Positions 1 through 8,283 of a DNA stretch of 12,944 nt are shown piece after piece. The position numbers were made by a program, and so were the translations under genes. Under the pieces are notes generated by a model. The model saw only the letters and a program-made list of their open reading frames with translations, was not told where the DNA came from and did not search any database. Position 1 is the first letter of the stretch; every line of letters starts with the position of its first letter. The stretch is from contig JALTDM010000047.1 in NCBI GenBank assembly GCA_027074135.1, positions 1 to 12,944 on the forward strand, given 5' to 3'. The DNA comes from Bacteroidales bacterium (GTDB lineage: Bacteria > Bacteroidota > Bacteroidia > Bacteroidales > JALTDM01).

Positions 1-773
1 GTAATACACTAATTTTACATATTGGTTATCCCAAAACAGCAACTACATGGTTTCAAAAATCTTTTTTCCCAAACGTTAAAAACTTTACTTACTTAACAAA
101 TTCTTTCAACATCGTTTTAGGGAAAGAAAAATTAACAGAATTTAAAGAAAATATAATTTTTAGCAGTGAAGCAATAGTAAATATTAGTGGATGGAAATAC
201 AATCCTCAAGTATTTTTAAAAAACTATTCATATATATTGAAACATTATAAGCAAATAAAGATTATAGTTTTTATAAGAAATCAAATAGATTTATTAGCTT
301 CAGAGTATTCTTTTTTAGCTAAAACCGGGAAATACAAAGATTTTACATTCTATTTTTCTCATATAAAAAAATTAAAATATAAACAATGGAAGTACTATTC
401 ACACTTGCAATTTTTTGAGAATTTTCCCAATTCAAAAATGTATATTTATTTGTTCGAAGACTTTATAAATAACCCACAACAAACAATCAAAAAAGTAACA
501 GAAGATTTAAAACTCGAAGTTAACTTAAGTAAAATAAGTTTTAAGAAAAAGAATCAATCACCCCCTTCATATTTGTTACCTTTAATTATTGTATTAGGCA
601 AGACAAATCCTTTTTTAGGTAAAGTTATGTTAAAGTTGTCACACAACATTCCTGGCAAAAGGTTCAAAGTTCCCGACAAGTACATACCAAAAATCGTGAA
701 TATGTTTGCGGAAGAAAACAAACTACTAGATGAAAAATATAATATAGGAATGAAAAAGTACGGATACTATTGA
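1..773 (+). CDS. Sulfotransferase family protein, 5'-truncated by the window edge
   Basis: The reading frame is open from position 3 to the TGA at 771-773, giving 256 visible residues; the true start lies left of the window. A TTG at 237 is only an internal codon, because the upstream frame encodes the family's key motif. Visible residues 6-18 (HIGYPKTATTWFQ) match the 5'-phosphosulfate-binding loop of PAPS-dependent sulfotransferases. Residues 87-102 contain the 3'-phosphate-binding motif, with R92 and S100 spaced as usual (R-x7-S). Because the first motif normally sits within 5-15 residues of the start, little is missing. The predicted role is transfer of sulfate from PAPS to a carbohydrate or other acceptor; the substrate cannot be told. 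The gene is visibly more AT-rich than its neighbours, as is common for horizontally acquired glycan-modification genes (inference). It converges on the TamB gene and overlaps its 3' end by 7 bp. Confidence 0.78.
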   Translation, partial: NTLILHIGYPKTATTWFQKSFFPNVKNFTYLTNSFNIVLGKEKLTEFKENIIFSSEAIVNISGWKYNPQVFLKNYSYILKHYKQIKIIVFIRNQIDLLASEYSFLAKTGKYKDFTFYFSHIKKLKYKQWKYYSHLQFFENFPNSKMYIYLFEDFINNPQQTIKKVTEDLKLEVNLSKISFKKKNQSPPSYLLPLIIVLGKTNPFLGKVMLKLSHNIPGKRFKVPDKYIPKIVNMFAEENKLLDEKYNIGMKKYGYY

Positions 774-3700
774 TTTTTCTTCTTTATTTTTCGGATAATA
801 TTTTCATTAGCCTTGTAAATTTTGCTCCAGAGTCCCGAAGAATACTTTTTTAAAAGTCCACTTATAGAATTAAAACTCTCAGTATAAAATATTCCCATCC
901 CTTGAGTATAAGGTGAATCCTGATATATTAATAGATCATCATTAGTCTTATTAAAGCCTTTTAACCTGATAGTGCCTTTTGGGTTAAGCTTAAGTTCTAC
1001 CGACACATCCCCAGCCACGCCGGAAGAAGTAGGGACATTTCCCCCCATATTTACATTCCCATTTACTATTACTTTATCATTGAACATCTGTGTACTCAAA
1101 GCAACTTCAAGTTCAGATTTAGATAATTCATTACCAGGAATGTATTTTACCCCTACATCAAAATCCTTTGTTATTTGAGAAAGCCAATAACTTAACTGCT
1201 CAGACAATAATTCACTAGCATTCATACCCAAAGCATTACCTTGACCACTTTCTGCATAAACATCGTTAGTTTGTCTAAATTTTTCAGGAGTATAAAAACG
1301 TCCTAAAACCATTAACATTATCATCTGCTTACTAATTTCGTCTTGACTCATATTAGCCAAAATCGTTTTGGCGCGTGTATTATTTGATTTTATATCAATA
1401 CCAAATTTAATATTCGGCTCATCCAACCGATTCGTAATGTTCAACAAACATTCCACATATACATTTTTCCTATCATTGCTATCCAACGTCAATTCATATA
1501 GTGAAGTTTTCACTTTGTAAACCGCAGTAATGTTAAGATAGGCTTTATATGGGTCCCCGTTCCATTTTATATAACTTCCTTTTTTTATTTCAAATTTCTT
1601 GTTTATCATATTTTGCAGTGTAAACAAATAACTACCATGTTCAATAATGTAATCTCCTTTTATTATTAAATCTCCTAATTTCGTAAGCCGTATATTTAAA
1701 TCTCCTTTACCATTTGCTCTTATTATATCTCCAGACTTTGAATTGAAAATTATTCTAACTAAAGCATCATCCGTAGCTTTTAGTTTTAAATCAACATCAA
1801 CACCTGTTATAGATTTTGTTTTATTTTTTAATATATTAACGGTATCCTTGAGTTGTTTTTCTGAGACAAAAGTTACAAACCCGTATTCTTCAGCATCTTC
1901 CGGAGACTCCAATGCCAAATTAAATTTTGTTTTCTTTTGTGTTGTAACATTCCCTTTTATGGAAATCTCACCAAAATTACCTGTAACAGAAACATTACCA
2001 CCTCCATAGACTTTACCAAAATATAAAGGATTATCTTTCTCTGTCGTATTCATATAAATTAAATTCGGTGAAGAAACATTTATATTGTAAGAAAAATCCT
2101 TAAAATCTTTATGTGTAAAAGAAAAATCCACCTTAGCCTTATCGCCCTCGCTATCATACACATCTATATTCCTCAAAAACAACCCTTTATAATTCACATA
2201 CATAGGTGCCGTAAATGAATATGCAGTTTTTAGGTAATCAACCATAAAGGAAACTTTTTTCAAATCAACAACACCTTCCATCAATGGGTGATTTAAAGTT
2301 CCTTTGATATTGATATCACCCTCAGCCAAACCTCTGAATTTCGATAACACCCCATCCAAAAAAGGCTGAAAGTGCCGCAACAATAATCTTCTAAAATTCA
2401 AGGTAAAATCCAAACCATTGGTTTTGGTATCATAGTAACCGTTAAGTTCAAGTGTTTTGAGCTTACTACGCAGTAGATAAATATCAGCCTGCAATTTTTT
2501 TGTAGAATCTATCCATGATGTATTTATTTTTAGCTTACCGAACTTCTCTTTGTCAAAAACAAAGTTATTCACCTCCAAATTTGATTCTACAATAGGAGTT
2601 GATAAAATTCCGGCAGAATTTATATCCCCAGAAACATAACCTTTTGCCAAATATCCTGACTTTTCAAAAAAAGAATTAAAATGCTTAAGGTCTATTCCCT
2701 CAATTTCTACTTTTAAAGAATCTGTTTTTTTACCAGACATAATTCCATTTAACCACACATATTCATTTTCGTGATTTAAAACAAAATTCTTTATTATTAT
2801 ATTAGTATCATTTACTTCACAATTCCAGTCATTTACATACCACATTGTATCAGCTATTATAAAATAAGACGGTATAAAATCACATATAACACGATGAGTA
2901 TCAGCAATAACTGCTTGTGCTTGCAAATCACCTGCATACACTGAAGAATCTATAATAGTATTCCATGACATTTCAAAATTAGCTGTGTCACGATATAAGT
3001 CTGCATCAAATAAAATACTATCTAAATAAAATCCCGATGCATAAATCTTTGATGCTTTCAAACCTACATCTACACCTTTTGACAATGGCTTAACAAACAA
3101 ACTGGCGTCTAACAATCTTGTAGTTCCGAAACTTATGGAATCCGTTTCGAAAGAAAAATTAACGGAGTCATTCATACCGGCATATAAATTCAACTTACTA
3201 TTCGGTGCAATATTAAAAGGTAAAAAGAAATAATTCAAAACTTCAGGATTAACCAAACTGAAATTTGCTGACAAATAAACTGTAGTATCAAGTTTTTTAT
3301 CGGGTAAAGATACAAAAGTATAATAATTGGCAATTGTCTTAGTAATCAAATCCCTAACATCCTTAAAATCCGAAGCCTTAAAATCCAAAATTCCTGATAA
3401 AACCGGAGAATTAAAATTTAGTTTTTTCTCACCTTTGTTGCCATCATTTGCAGATACTATAAAACTGTTTATTTTAAAATTTTTTCCCCATGAATGTATG
3501 GCAACTTGGTACAATTCCAAATCACCGTCAAATGTTTTTAAATTGTCCCCCTTAACTCTCGATTTCAATAGCAAACTAACTGAATCAATTTTTGTATTGG
3601 CATAAGGATAAATAATAGGGACAACTGCCTTTTTAACATCTGCAGTAAAATCAAAAACTGTATTTTTATCAGAAAAATCCACTTGTCCCCAAAATACCAT

Positions 3701-5212
3701 TCTCAAAGCCGTATCTTTTACATTAACTTCACCGTCAAACGAGGTGTTATTTAAAACCCCATCAATCGCAATGTTTCTGTAATTATGATTTAATATTCCA
3801 ACTTTATCAACATTTGCCGCCAAGTCAAATTTAAAATTACCGGAAGTATCAACAGTTCCCTTTACATTTCCTTCCATAGTAAGCAATCCCAACAAGGTAT
3901 CTGGCAAATCAAAATAGCTCCCCATATTGAAATTAACAGTTCCTATCTCTCCGTCCAAGTTGAGATGCCCATTATGTTTCAAACGAAGGTCGGTCTTAAT
4001 CAATCCGAAATCAGTTTTTAAAAAACCATAGGTTACAAAATCATTGTAAAATCCCGAAAGATTACCCTTGTAAGTAAAAACACCTGCCTTATCAAAAATA
4101 GAAGGCAATGTGAAAACCGTATCGCTTGCTATACCACTTAAAAATTCTTCAAGCTCCGTTTTATCCGTTTTAAAATCTCGTATATTTAAGTAAAAAAGAG
4201 TATTATTTATATCCGGCAAACCTGTAATGTTCCCCGAAATATACATTTGAGACAATCTGCTCCACTCAATACTAAGATTCCTAAAATGTAAATCCGATAA
4301 ATAGCCGTAAACATATCCGGTAAGCAAAAAAGGACTGGTATTGCCAAAAGTACCGGGTGCCAAAAAATTTATATCTTTCAATGATATTGCAGTATGGTTG
4401 AAATAAACACGCCAAAAAGTTTTATCTGTAATACCTGAAAAAACCTCATCTTCTTTCGAAGTAAAAATTAAAGAGTCTAATGATATATAAGAACTGTTGG
4501 TAATAACTTTTGTATTTATCAATTTAAACCTGTGAGTGTTGTATGAAAATTCGGAAAAAATATGCCTAACTGAAAAACCGCTCTTCCCCTTAAATGACAA
4601 ATGTTCAATTTCAAAATCTATATTATCATCTACTTTAAAATTGTTAAACTTGGCATCTATCTTTTTCATATATAAGTTGCTGAAATTGATTTTACCTTTC
4701 TTGTCCTTTTCTCTGTTTTTCAAATCTTCATACCTGAATCTGCCGTCATTTACCCGAATAGCTGAAACATAAACTTTAAACCCATCAGACATAGTATCTT
4801 TTACCGTATCTGCCGAATACAATTCCCTTAAAAGCTCAGTTAAGTTCACGGTTCCGTCTGTATCTCTCCTGACATAAAAAAACGGATCGGTAACTTCGGC
4901 ACTCGAAAAAAAGACATAATGTTTTTTGAAAGACAAATCAGCCAACCTTGCAGACAAACCGGTAAAATACAGCAATGTATCATTCTCTTTATCATAAAAA
5001 GTCACACCTGCCAAATTTACATTGCCAAAAACATCAAAATTCAACGAGTTTATTTCTACTTTGGTATTCAATTTTGAAGAAAGATAAGAAGCTATACGCC
5101 CGCCCAACCAAATTTGAAGAAAATCAAAAAACAGAAAAGCAATTGCAAAAAGTACAATAATAACCAATGACTTAGGTAGCCACAATAATATTTTTTTATA
5201 CCTGCGTTTCAT
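767..5212 (-). CDS. tamB: TamB-family (DUF490) translocation/assembly module protein
   Basis: This gene encodes 1481 residues from the ATG at 5212-5210. A TTG codon directly upstream (5215) would add one residue. Residues 1-7 are basic, followed by a hydrophobic segment at about 15-36 that would anchor the protein in the inner membrane. A long AsmA/TamB-like body of repetitive beta-rich sequence (DGRFRYED, GNVKGTVDTSG, SGDINSAG and similar turns) spans the periplasm. The C-terminal TamB domain starts near residue 1160 and has its hallmarks: LIIKGDYIIEHGSYLF, GSYIKWNGDPYKAYLNITA, MLMVLGRFYTPEKF, ASELLSEQLSYWLSQI and ELEVALSTQMFNDKV. Known TamB proteins work with a BamA-type partner or carry lipid between membranes; no partner gene is visible here. 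Length is within the usual Bacteroidota range. It is transcribed divergently from hydE and ends inside the sulfotransferase gene. No frameshift is apparent. Confidence 0.93.
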   Translation of the reverse strand: MKRRYKKILLWLPKSLVIIVLFAIAFLFFDFLQIWLGGRIASYLSSKLNTKVEINSLNFDVFGNVNLAGVTFYDKENDTLLYFTGLSARLADLSFKKHYVFFSSAEVTDPFFYVRRDTDGTVNLTELLRELYSADTVKDTMSDGFKVYVSAIRVNDGRFRYEDLKNREKDKKGKINFSNLYMKKIDAKFNNFKVDDNIDFEIEHLSFKGKSGFSVRHIFSEFSYNTHRFKLINTKVITNSSYISLDSLIFTSKEDEVFSGITDKTFWRVYFNHTAISLKDINFLAPGTFGNTSPFLLTGYVYGYLSDLHFRNLSIEWSRLSQMYISGNITGLPDINNTLFYLNIRDFKTDKTELEEFLSGIASDTVFTLPSIFDKAGVFTYKGNLSGFYNDFVTYGFLKTDFGLIKTDLRLKHNGHLNLDGEIGTVNFNMGSYFDLPDTLLGLLTMEGNVKGTVDTSGNFKFDLAANVDKVGILNHNYRNIAIDGVLNNTSFDGEVNVKDTALRMVFWGQVDFSDKNTVFDFTADVKKAVVPIIYPYANTKIDSVSLLLKSRVKGDNLKTFDGDLELYQVAIHSWGKNFKINSFIVSANDGNKGEKKLNFNSPVLSGILDFKASDFKDVRDLITKTIANYYTFVSLPDKKLDTTVYLSANFSLVNPEVLNYFFLPFNIAPNSKLNLYAGMNDSVNFSFETDSISFGTTRLLDASLFVKPLSKGVDVGLKASKIYASGFYLDSILFDADLYRDTANFEMSWNTIIDSSVYAGDLQAQAVIADTHRVICDFIPSYFIIADTMWYVNDWNCEVNDTNIIIKNFVLNHENEYVWLNGIMSGKKTDSLKVEIEGIDLKHFNSFFEKSGYLAKGYVSGDINSAGILSTPIVESNLEVNNFVFDKEKFGKLKINTSWIDSTKKLQADIYLLRSKLKTLELNGYYDTKTNGLDFTLNFRRLLLRHFQPFLDGVLSKFRGLAEGDINIKGTLNHPLMEGVVDLKKVSFMVDYLKTAYSFTAPMYVNYKGLFLRNIDVYDSEGDKAKVDFSFTHKDFKDFSYNINVSSPNLIYMNTTEKDNPLYFGKVYGGGNVSVTGNFGEISIKGNVTTQKKTKFNLALESPEDAEEYGFVTFVSEKQLKDTVNILKNKTKSITGVDVDLKLKATDDALVRIIFNSKSGDIIRANGKGDLNIRLTKLGDLIIKGDYIIEHGSYLFTLQNMINKKFEIKKGSYIKWNGDPYKAYLNITAVYKVKTSLYELTLDSNDRKNVYVECLLNITNRLDEPNIKFGIDIKSNNTRAKTILANMSQDEISKQMIMLMVLGRFYTPEKFRQTNDVYAESGQGNALGMNASELLSEQLSYWLSQITKDFDVGVKYIPGNELSKSELEVALSTQMFNDKVIVNGNVNMGGNVPTSSGVAGDVSVELKLNPKGTIRLKGFNKTNDDLLIYQDSPYTQGMGIFYTESFNSISGLLKKYSSGLWSKIYKANENIIRKIKKKNQ

Positions 5213-5343
5213 CAAACATGTAATATCTCCAAATTTACAATATTACTAAAAAAAACGATGATAATTTTAAATATTACATCAAACCAAACAAAAATCATTA
5301 TTTATATCTTACGAATGTCTACTTTTGAGTAAAATCTTCATTC
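5213..5343. promoter_or_regulatory. Divergent tamB/hydE intergenic region with candidate promoters
   Basis: This AT-rich gap separates two divergent genes, so it must hold both promoters. On the plus strand TACTTTTG at 5320-5327 matches the Bacteroidota -7 consensus TAnnTTTG exactly and lies 16 nt before the hydE TTG. On the minus strand TAAATTTG (5237-5230) also matches, just before tamB. Neither has a clear -33 TTTG at the proper distance, and such octamers arise easily in AT-rich DNA, so the assignments are tentative. A GGAG on the minus strand (5229-5226) sits 7 nt before an ATG at 5219 that opens only a 7-codon frame overlapping the tamB start. Confidence 0.35.
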
Positions 5344-6423
5344 TTGGAAGCGTTAATAAAAAATATAAATGCTGACTGCAAGTTACTTGCTGCAATACTG
5401 GATTGCTCAAGTGATTCATTATTAAAGTCCCTAATAAACCAAGCAGCAAAAATCAAAAAAAAATACTGTGGCAACATTGTTTATTTAAGAGGACTTATAG
5501 AGTACAGCAACATCTGCCGTAAAAATTGCCATTACTGTGGAATAAGAAAAGATAACAAAACAATAGTAAGATATACAGTAACAGAAGATGAAGTAATAAA
5601 TACCGCAAAACTTGCTTATGAAAAAAATTACGGTTCCATTATAATTCAATCCGGCGAAAGGAACAACAAAGAGTTTGTAAAATCAATAGACAAATTAATA
5701 AGAAGAATAAAGCAAGTCAGCAACGGGAAGTTGGGTATAACCTTATCGGTAGGCGAACAAAGTTACGATATTTACAAAATGTGGTACAACAGTGGTGCCC
5801 ACCGTTTTTTGCTGAGAATAGAAAGCAGTGACGAAGAACTTTATAAAAAAATACACCCTGATGATGAAATACACTCTTTTATTAACAGACTAAAAGCATT
5901 AGAAAACTTAAAAAAGGCAGGGTACCAAACCGGAACAGGCGTAATGATAGGATTACCGTTTCAAACTAGTGAACACCTTGCAAAAGACTTGCTTTTTATG
6001 AAAGATTTTGACATAGATATGTGCGGAATGGGACCTTATTTGGAACATCACAAAACACCAATGTGGAGATACAGACACTCATTAAAGCCACAAAAAGAAC
6101 GGTTCAACCTTACGTTAAAAATGGTAGCACTGCTTCGTATTTTAATGAAAGACATAAATATAGCAGCAACAACAGCTATGCAGACCATAGAATCCGGAGA
6201 CAGGATAAAAGCGATACAAGCCGGTGCCAATGTACTTATGCCCAATATTACTCCCGCACAATACAGAGACAATTATTTTCTTTATGAAAACAAGCCAAAG
6301 ACATTTGAAGCACCAGAAGACCATTTGCCTCATTTAGAAGCAGGTCTCAAAAAAATAAACCATTCTATAGGATTTGGTATTTGGGGCGATTCAAAACATT
6401 TTTTCAATAAAAACAGACAATAA
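5344..6423 (+). CDS. hydE: [FeFe]-hydrogenase H-cluster radical SAM maturase HydE
   Basis: A 359-residue radical SAM protein. C58, C62 and C65 in CRKNCHYCG form the CxxxCxxC site for the SAM-binding [4Fe-4S] cluster. The surrounding sequence follows HydE closely: LIEYSNICRKNCHYCGIRKDN, IIIQSGE, ITLSVGEQSYDIYKMW, TGTGVMIGLPFQT, MCGMGPYLEHHKTP, FNLTLKMVALLRIL, AATTAMQTI and GANVLMPNITPAQYR. HydE takes part in building the dithiomethylamine-bridged di-iron subcluster of [FeFe]-hydrogenase in the cytoplasm. The three extra C-terminal cysteines seen in some HydE proteins are absent here, as in many homologues. An in-frame TGA at 5326-5328 closes the frame upstream and the only usable initiator before the core domain is TTG at 5344. 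The length fits the family. No hydF, hydG or hydrogenase gene lies in the window, so it stands alone. BioB or PylB are less likely given the motifs. Confidence 0.93.
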   Translation: MEALIKNINADCKLLAAILDCSSDSLLKSLINQAAKIKKKYCGNIVYLRGLIEYSNICRKNCHYCGIRKDNKTIVRYTVTEDEVINTAKLAYEKNYGSIIIQSGERNNKEFVKSIDKLIRRIKQVSNGKLGITLSVGEQSYDIYKMWYNSGAHRFLLRIESSDEELYKKIHPDDEIHSFINRLKALENLKKAGYQTGTGVMIGLPFQTSEHLAKDLLFMKDFDIDMCGMGPYLEHHKTPMWRYRHSLKPQKERFNLTLKMVALLRILMKDINIAATTAMQTIESGDRIKAIQAGANVLMPNITPAQYRDNYFLYENKPKTFEAPEDHLPHLEAGLKKINHSIGFGIWGDSKHFFNKNRQ

Positions 6424-6436
6424 TTTCTGTTTTTTT
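6409..6436 (+). terminator. Possible weak intrinsic terminator after hydE
   Basis: AAAAACAGA (6409-6417) pairs fully with TCTGTTTTT (6426-6434) around an 8-nt loop that contains the hydE stop codon, and the T-run continues to 6436. The stem is mostly A-T, so its strength is doubtful. Confidence 0.35.
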
Positions 6437-6462
6437 GAAACAAAATTTTTGAATGGGAAACA

Positions 6463-6490
6463 TTTGTTATTTAAAAAAGTATTATCTTTG
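6463..6490 (+). promoter_or_regulatory. Bacteroidota-type promoter for tRNA-Arg (and probably rpmE2)
   Basis: TATCTTTG at 6483-6490 matches the Bacteroidota -7 box TAnnTTTG exactly and is followed by CAACGC, a common start region for RNA genes in this phylum. A TTTG at 6463-6466 could be the -33 element, but the spacing of 16 nt is a little shorter than the usual 19 or so. The box lies 21 nt before the mature tRNA 5' end. Confidence 0.65.
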
Positions 6491-6511
6491 CAACGCTTTT
6501 TCCGAAAGCAC

Positions 6512-6584
6512 GGACGTGTAGCTCAATGGATAGAGCAACGGCCTTCTAAGCCGTAGGTTGCAGGTTCGATCCCTGCCACGTTCA
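6512..6584 (+). tRNA. tRNA-Arg (anticodon TCT)
   Basis: The 73-nt sequence folds into a full cloverleaf. The acceptor stem GGACGTG pairs with CACGTTC (one G-T pair). The D stem is GCTC/GAGC. The anticodon stem ACGGC/GCCGT encloses the loop CTTCTAA, whose bases 34-36 are TCT, reading the arginine codons AGA and AGG. The T stem GCAGG/CCTGC encloses TTCGATC. The discriminator base is A and CCA is not encoded (CAA follows), so it must be added after transcription. It lies between hydE and rpmE2. Confidence 0.97.
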
Positions 6585-6617
6585 CAAAATTGAGTAGGAA
6601 CAAAAAAACGTAAGAAA

Positions 6618-6872
6618 ATGAAAAAGGGAATACATCCGGAAAACTACAGATTGGTTGTTTTCAAAGACATCTCGAACGGATATACATTTATCACCCGTAG
6701 TACTGCCAAAACAAAAGATATTATCGAAATAGACGGCGTTGAATATCCGTTGGTAAAAGTAGAAATCTCCAACACTTCTCACCCATTCTACACAGGTAAG
6801 ATGAAACTGGTAGATACAGCAGGTAGAGTAGACAAGTTCTACAACAGATACAAAAATTTCAAGAGAAAATAA
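6618..6872 (+). CDS. rpmE2: 50S ribosomal protein L31, type B
   Basis: An 84-residue basic protein beginning MKKGIHPENYRLVVFKD, with NGYTFITRST, YPLVKVEISNTSHPFYTGK and RVDKFYNRYKNF, all typical of bacterial L31. It has no cysteines, so it lacks the zinc-ribbon CxxC pairs of type A L31. The length and the insertion before HPFYTGK fit the type B (zinc-independent) form found in Bacteroidota. It binds 23S rRNA at the central protuberance of the large subunit. It lies 33 nt after the tRNA gene with no terminator between, so the two are probably co-transcribed. No Shine-Dalgarno sequence precedes the ATG. Confidence 0.95.
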   Translation: MKKGIHPENYRLVVFKDISNGYTFITRSTAKTKDIIEIDGVEYPLVKVEISNTSHPFYTGKMKLVDTAGRVDKFYNRYKNFKRK

Positions 6873-6903
6873 ACGGAGAGGTAAATTTATTTTCTAAAAA
6901 CTG

Positions 6904-6934
6904 GCCGTTGCGGATTGCCCGTAACGGCTTTTTT
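6904..6934 (+). terminator. Intrinsic terminator after rpmE2
   Basis: GCCGTTGCGG (6904-6913) pairs with CCGTAACGGC (6919-6928), giving ten pairs with one G-T wobble around the loop ATTGC. A run of six T follows (6929-6934). This is a strong rho-independent terminator for the tRNA-rpmE2 transcript. Confidence 0.9.
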
Positions 6935-6951
6935 AGTTTGAAGTAATTCAT

Positions 6952-6959
6952 TACCTTTA
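6952..6959 (+). promoter_or_regulatory. Candidate -7 box for the DUF2520-kdsC-ubiA-maf cluster
   Basis: TACCTTTA differs from TAnnTTTG at one base and lies 18 nt before the ATG at 6978, downstream of the rpmE2 terminator where a new promoter is expected. No well-placed -33 TTTG was found. Confidence 0.3.
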
Positions 6960-6977
6960 TGCAAAGTAAAAAACCAA

Positions 6978-7748
6978 ATGAAAATAACAATAATCGGATA
7001 CGGAAACCTGGGCTACTCACTGGCAAAAGCACTATACAAACATAACTTATTAAATGCAGTTGTGGTAAAAAAAATTACAAGTAACGAAAATTTACCCTTT
7101 ATCACAAATCTAAAAGATATTCCGCAAACTCCCGATTTATACATTTTTGCCACACAAGACCAAACAATCAAGCAAATAATAGATACACACAAAAGCCTTT
7201 TCAAAAACAAAACATTGATTCATTGTTCGGGAAGTTTACCTTCAGACATTTTTTCGGAAGTAACACTAAATTTCGGAGTTTTTTATCCTCTGCATTCATT
7301 TGTCAAAGGCAAGCAAGCCGATTTTTTGAAAATACCGATATTTATCACCGCATCAAACAAGAATACGGAAAGAAAACTGATTACTCTTGCCAATACGTTA
7401 GGATCAAATTCCAAAATCATTTATGACAGCGAAAGGTTTGCACTTCATTTATCGGCAGTTTTTGCACACAATTTCACAAATCATATGTTGTACATATCCA
7501 AATCTATTGCAGAACAAAACAACATAAACTTTTCTGATATAATAGCACTGTTGAAACCATATTTTGAAAACATATCAAAAGGTATCCCACCGGCAAACTT
7601 GCAAACAGGACCTGCCAAAAGGAATGATAGGCTAACATTGGATAAACACTTAAAAATGCTTGAAAGCCACAAGGATTGGCAAAATATTTATAGCTTTGTG
7701 TCGGAAAGCATACACAAAACTTACAACGAAGATAATGAAAACAAATAA
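6978..7748 (+). CDS. DUF2520 Rossmann-fold protein (putative NAD(P)-dependent oxidoreductase)
   Basis: A 256-residue cytoplasmic protein. It opens with a Rossmann beta strand and dinucleotide-binding turn, MKITIIGYGNLG (G7, G9, G12). Conserved patches of the DUF2520 family follow: IFATQD (57-61), HCSGSLPSD (82-90), GVFYPLHSF (100-108), ALHLSAVFAHNFTNHM (155-170) in the C-terminal helical domain, and QTGPAKRND (209-217). The fold resembles F420/NADP oxidoreductases and 6-phosphogluconate dehydrogenase-like proteins. I know of no established substrate for this family. It is the first gene of a tight cluster. Its last 14 bp overlap the start of kdsC in another frame, which suggests translational coupling. 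Confidence 0.85.
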   Translation: MKITIIGYGNLGYSLAKALYKHNLLNAVVVKKITSNENLPFITNLKDIPQTPDLYIFATQDQTIKQIIDTHKSLFKNKTLIHCSGSLPSDIFSEVTLNFGVFYPLHSFVKGKQADFLKIPIFITASNKNTERKLITLANTLGSNSKIIYDSERFALHLSAVFAHNFTNHMLYISKSIAEQNNINFSDIIALLKPYFENISKGIPPANLQTGPAKRNDRLTLDKHLKMLESHKDWQNIYSFVSESIHKTYNEDNENK

Positions 7749-8265
7749 AAACTTTAAAGAACTTCTGACAGAGGTCAAAGGATTTGCTTTTGATGTGGAC
7801 GGTGTTTTTTCGGCATCTGTTTCGGTTTTGGATTCAAACGGCGAATTACTTAGAACTGCAAACATAAAAGACGGATACATAATACAACTCCTTGCCAAAA
7901 AAGGATATCCCGTGGCAATAATTACAGGCGGGAATTTTGCCGGCGTTGAAAAAAGGTTTGAAAAATTGGGAGTAAAAGATATATATCTGTCTGCATCGGA
8001 GAAAGTACCGGTTTTGAAGAATTTTATGGAAAAATATTCACTCAAGCCCGAAGAAGTCCTGTATATGGGAGATGACATACCCGATTTGAATGCAATGAAG
8101 CAAGTTGGAATACCTGTATGTCCTGCCGATGCGGCAGAAGAGATAAAAGCCGTTTCGCTTTATATTTCAGACAAAAAAGGTGGCGAAGGTTGTGTTAGAG
8201 ATGTGGTAGAACAAGTCTTGCGTGCCAAAGGCGAATGGCTAAACGATGAAGATATGGTTTGGTAA
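7735..8265 (+). CDS. kdsC: KdsC-like HAD phosphatase (3-deoxy-D-manno-octulosonate 8-phosphate phosphatase)
   Basis: The ATG at 7735 gives 176 residues, the usual size for the capless C0-type HAD phosphatases. An in-frame upstream extension to 7660 lies inside the DUF2520 gene and has no family similarity. HAD motif I is FDVDGVF (D20 nucleophile, D22), motif II is IITGG (T64), motif III is the lysine in ASEK (K90), and motif IV is MGDDIPD (D113, D114, D117). GGEGCVRD (149-156) matches the C-terminal substrate loop of KdsC. The enzyme would release phosphate from Kdo-8-phosphate on the way to CMP-Kdo and lipopolysaccharide. The arginine of the usual ITGR motif is replaced by G66, so a related sugar-acid phosphate cannot be excluded as substrate. 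The next gene begins 18 nt downstream. Confidence 0.85.
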   Translation: MKTNKNFKELLTEVKGFAFDVDGVFSASVSVLDSNGELLRTANIKDGYIIQLLAKKGYPVAIITGGNFAGVEKRFEKLGVKDIYLSASEKVPVLKNFMEKYSLKPEEVLYMGDDIPDLNAMKQVGIPVCPADAAEEIKAVSLYISDKKGGEGCVRDVVEQVLRAKGEWLNDEDMVW

Positions 8266-8283
8266 CTTTTAAACACGAAAAAT

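Noticed and set aside
237..773. TTG at 237 as the start of a 178-residue protein
   Set aside because: The same frame is open back to the window edge and encodes the 5'-phosphosulfate-binding motif at residues 6-18, so the gene starts outside the window.
7650..8078. A 142-codon open frame on the minus strand opposite kdsC
   Set aside because: It lies fully over the DUF2520/kdsC coding region, has Ser/Phe-rich low-information sequence and no family motif. The plus-strand frame has all HAD motifs.
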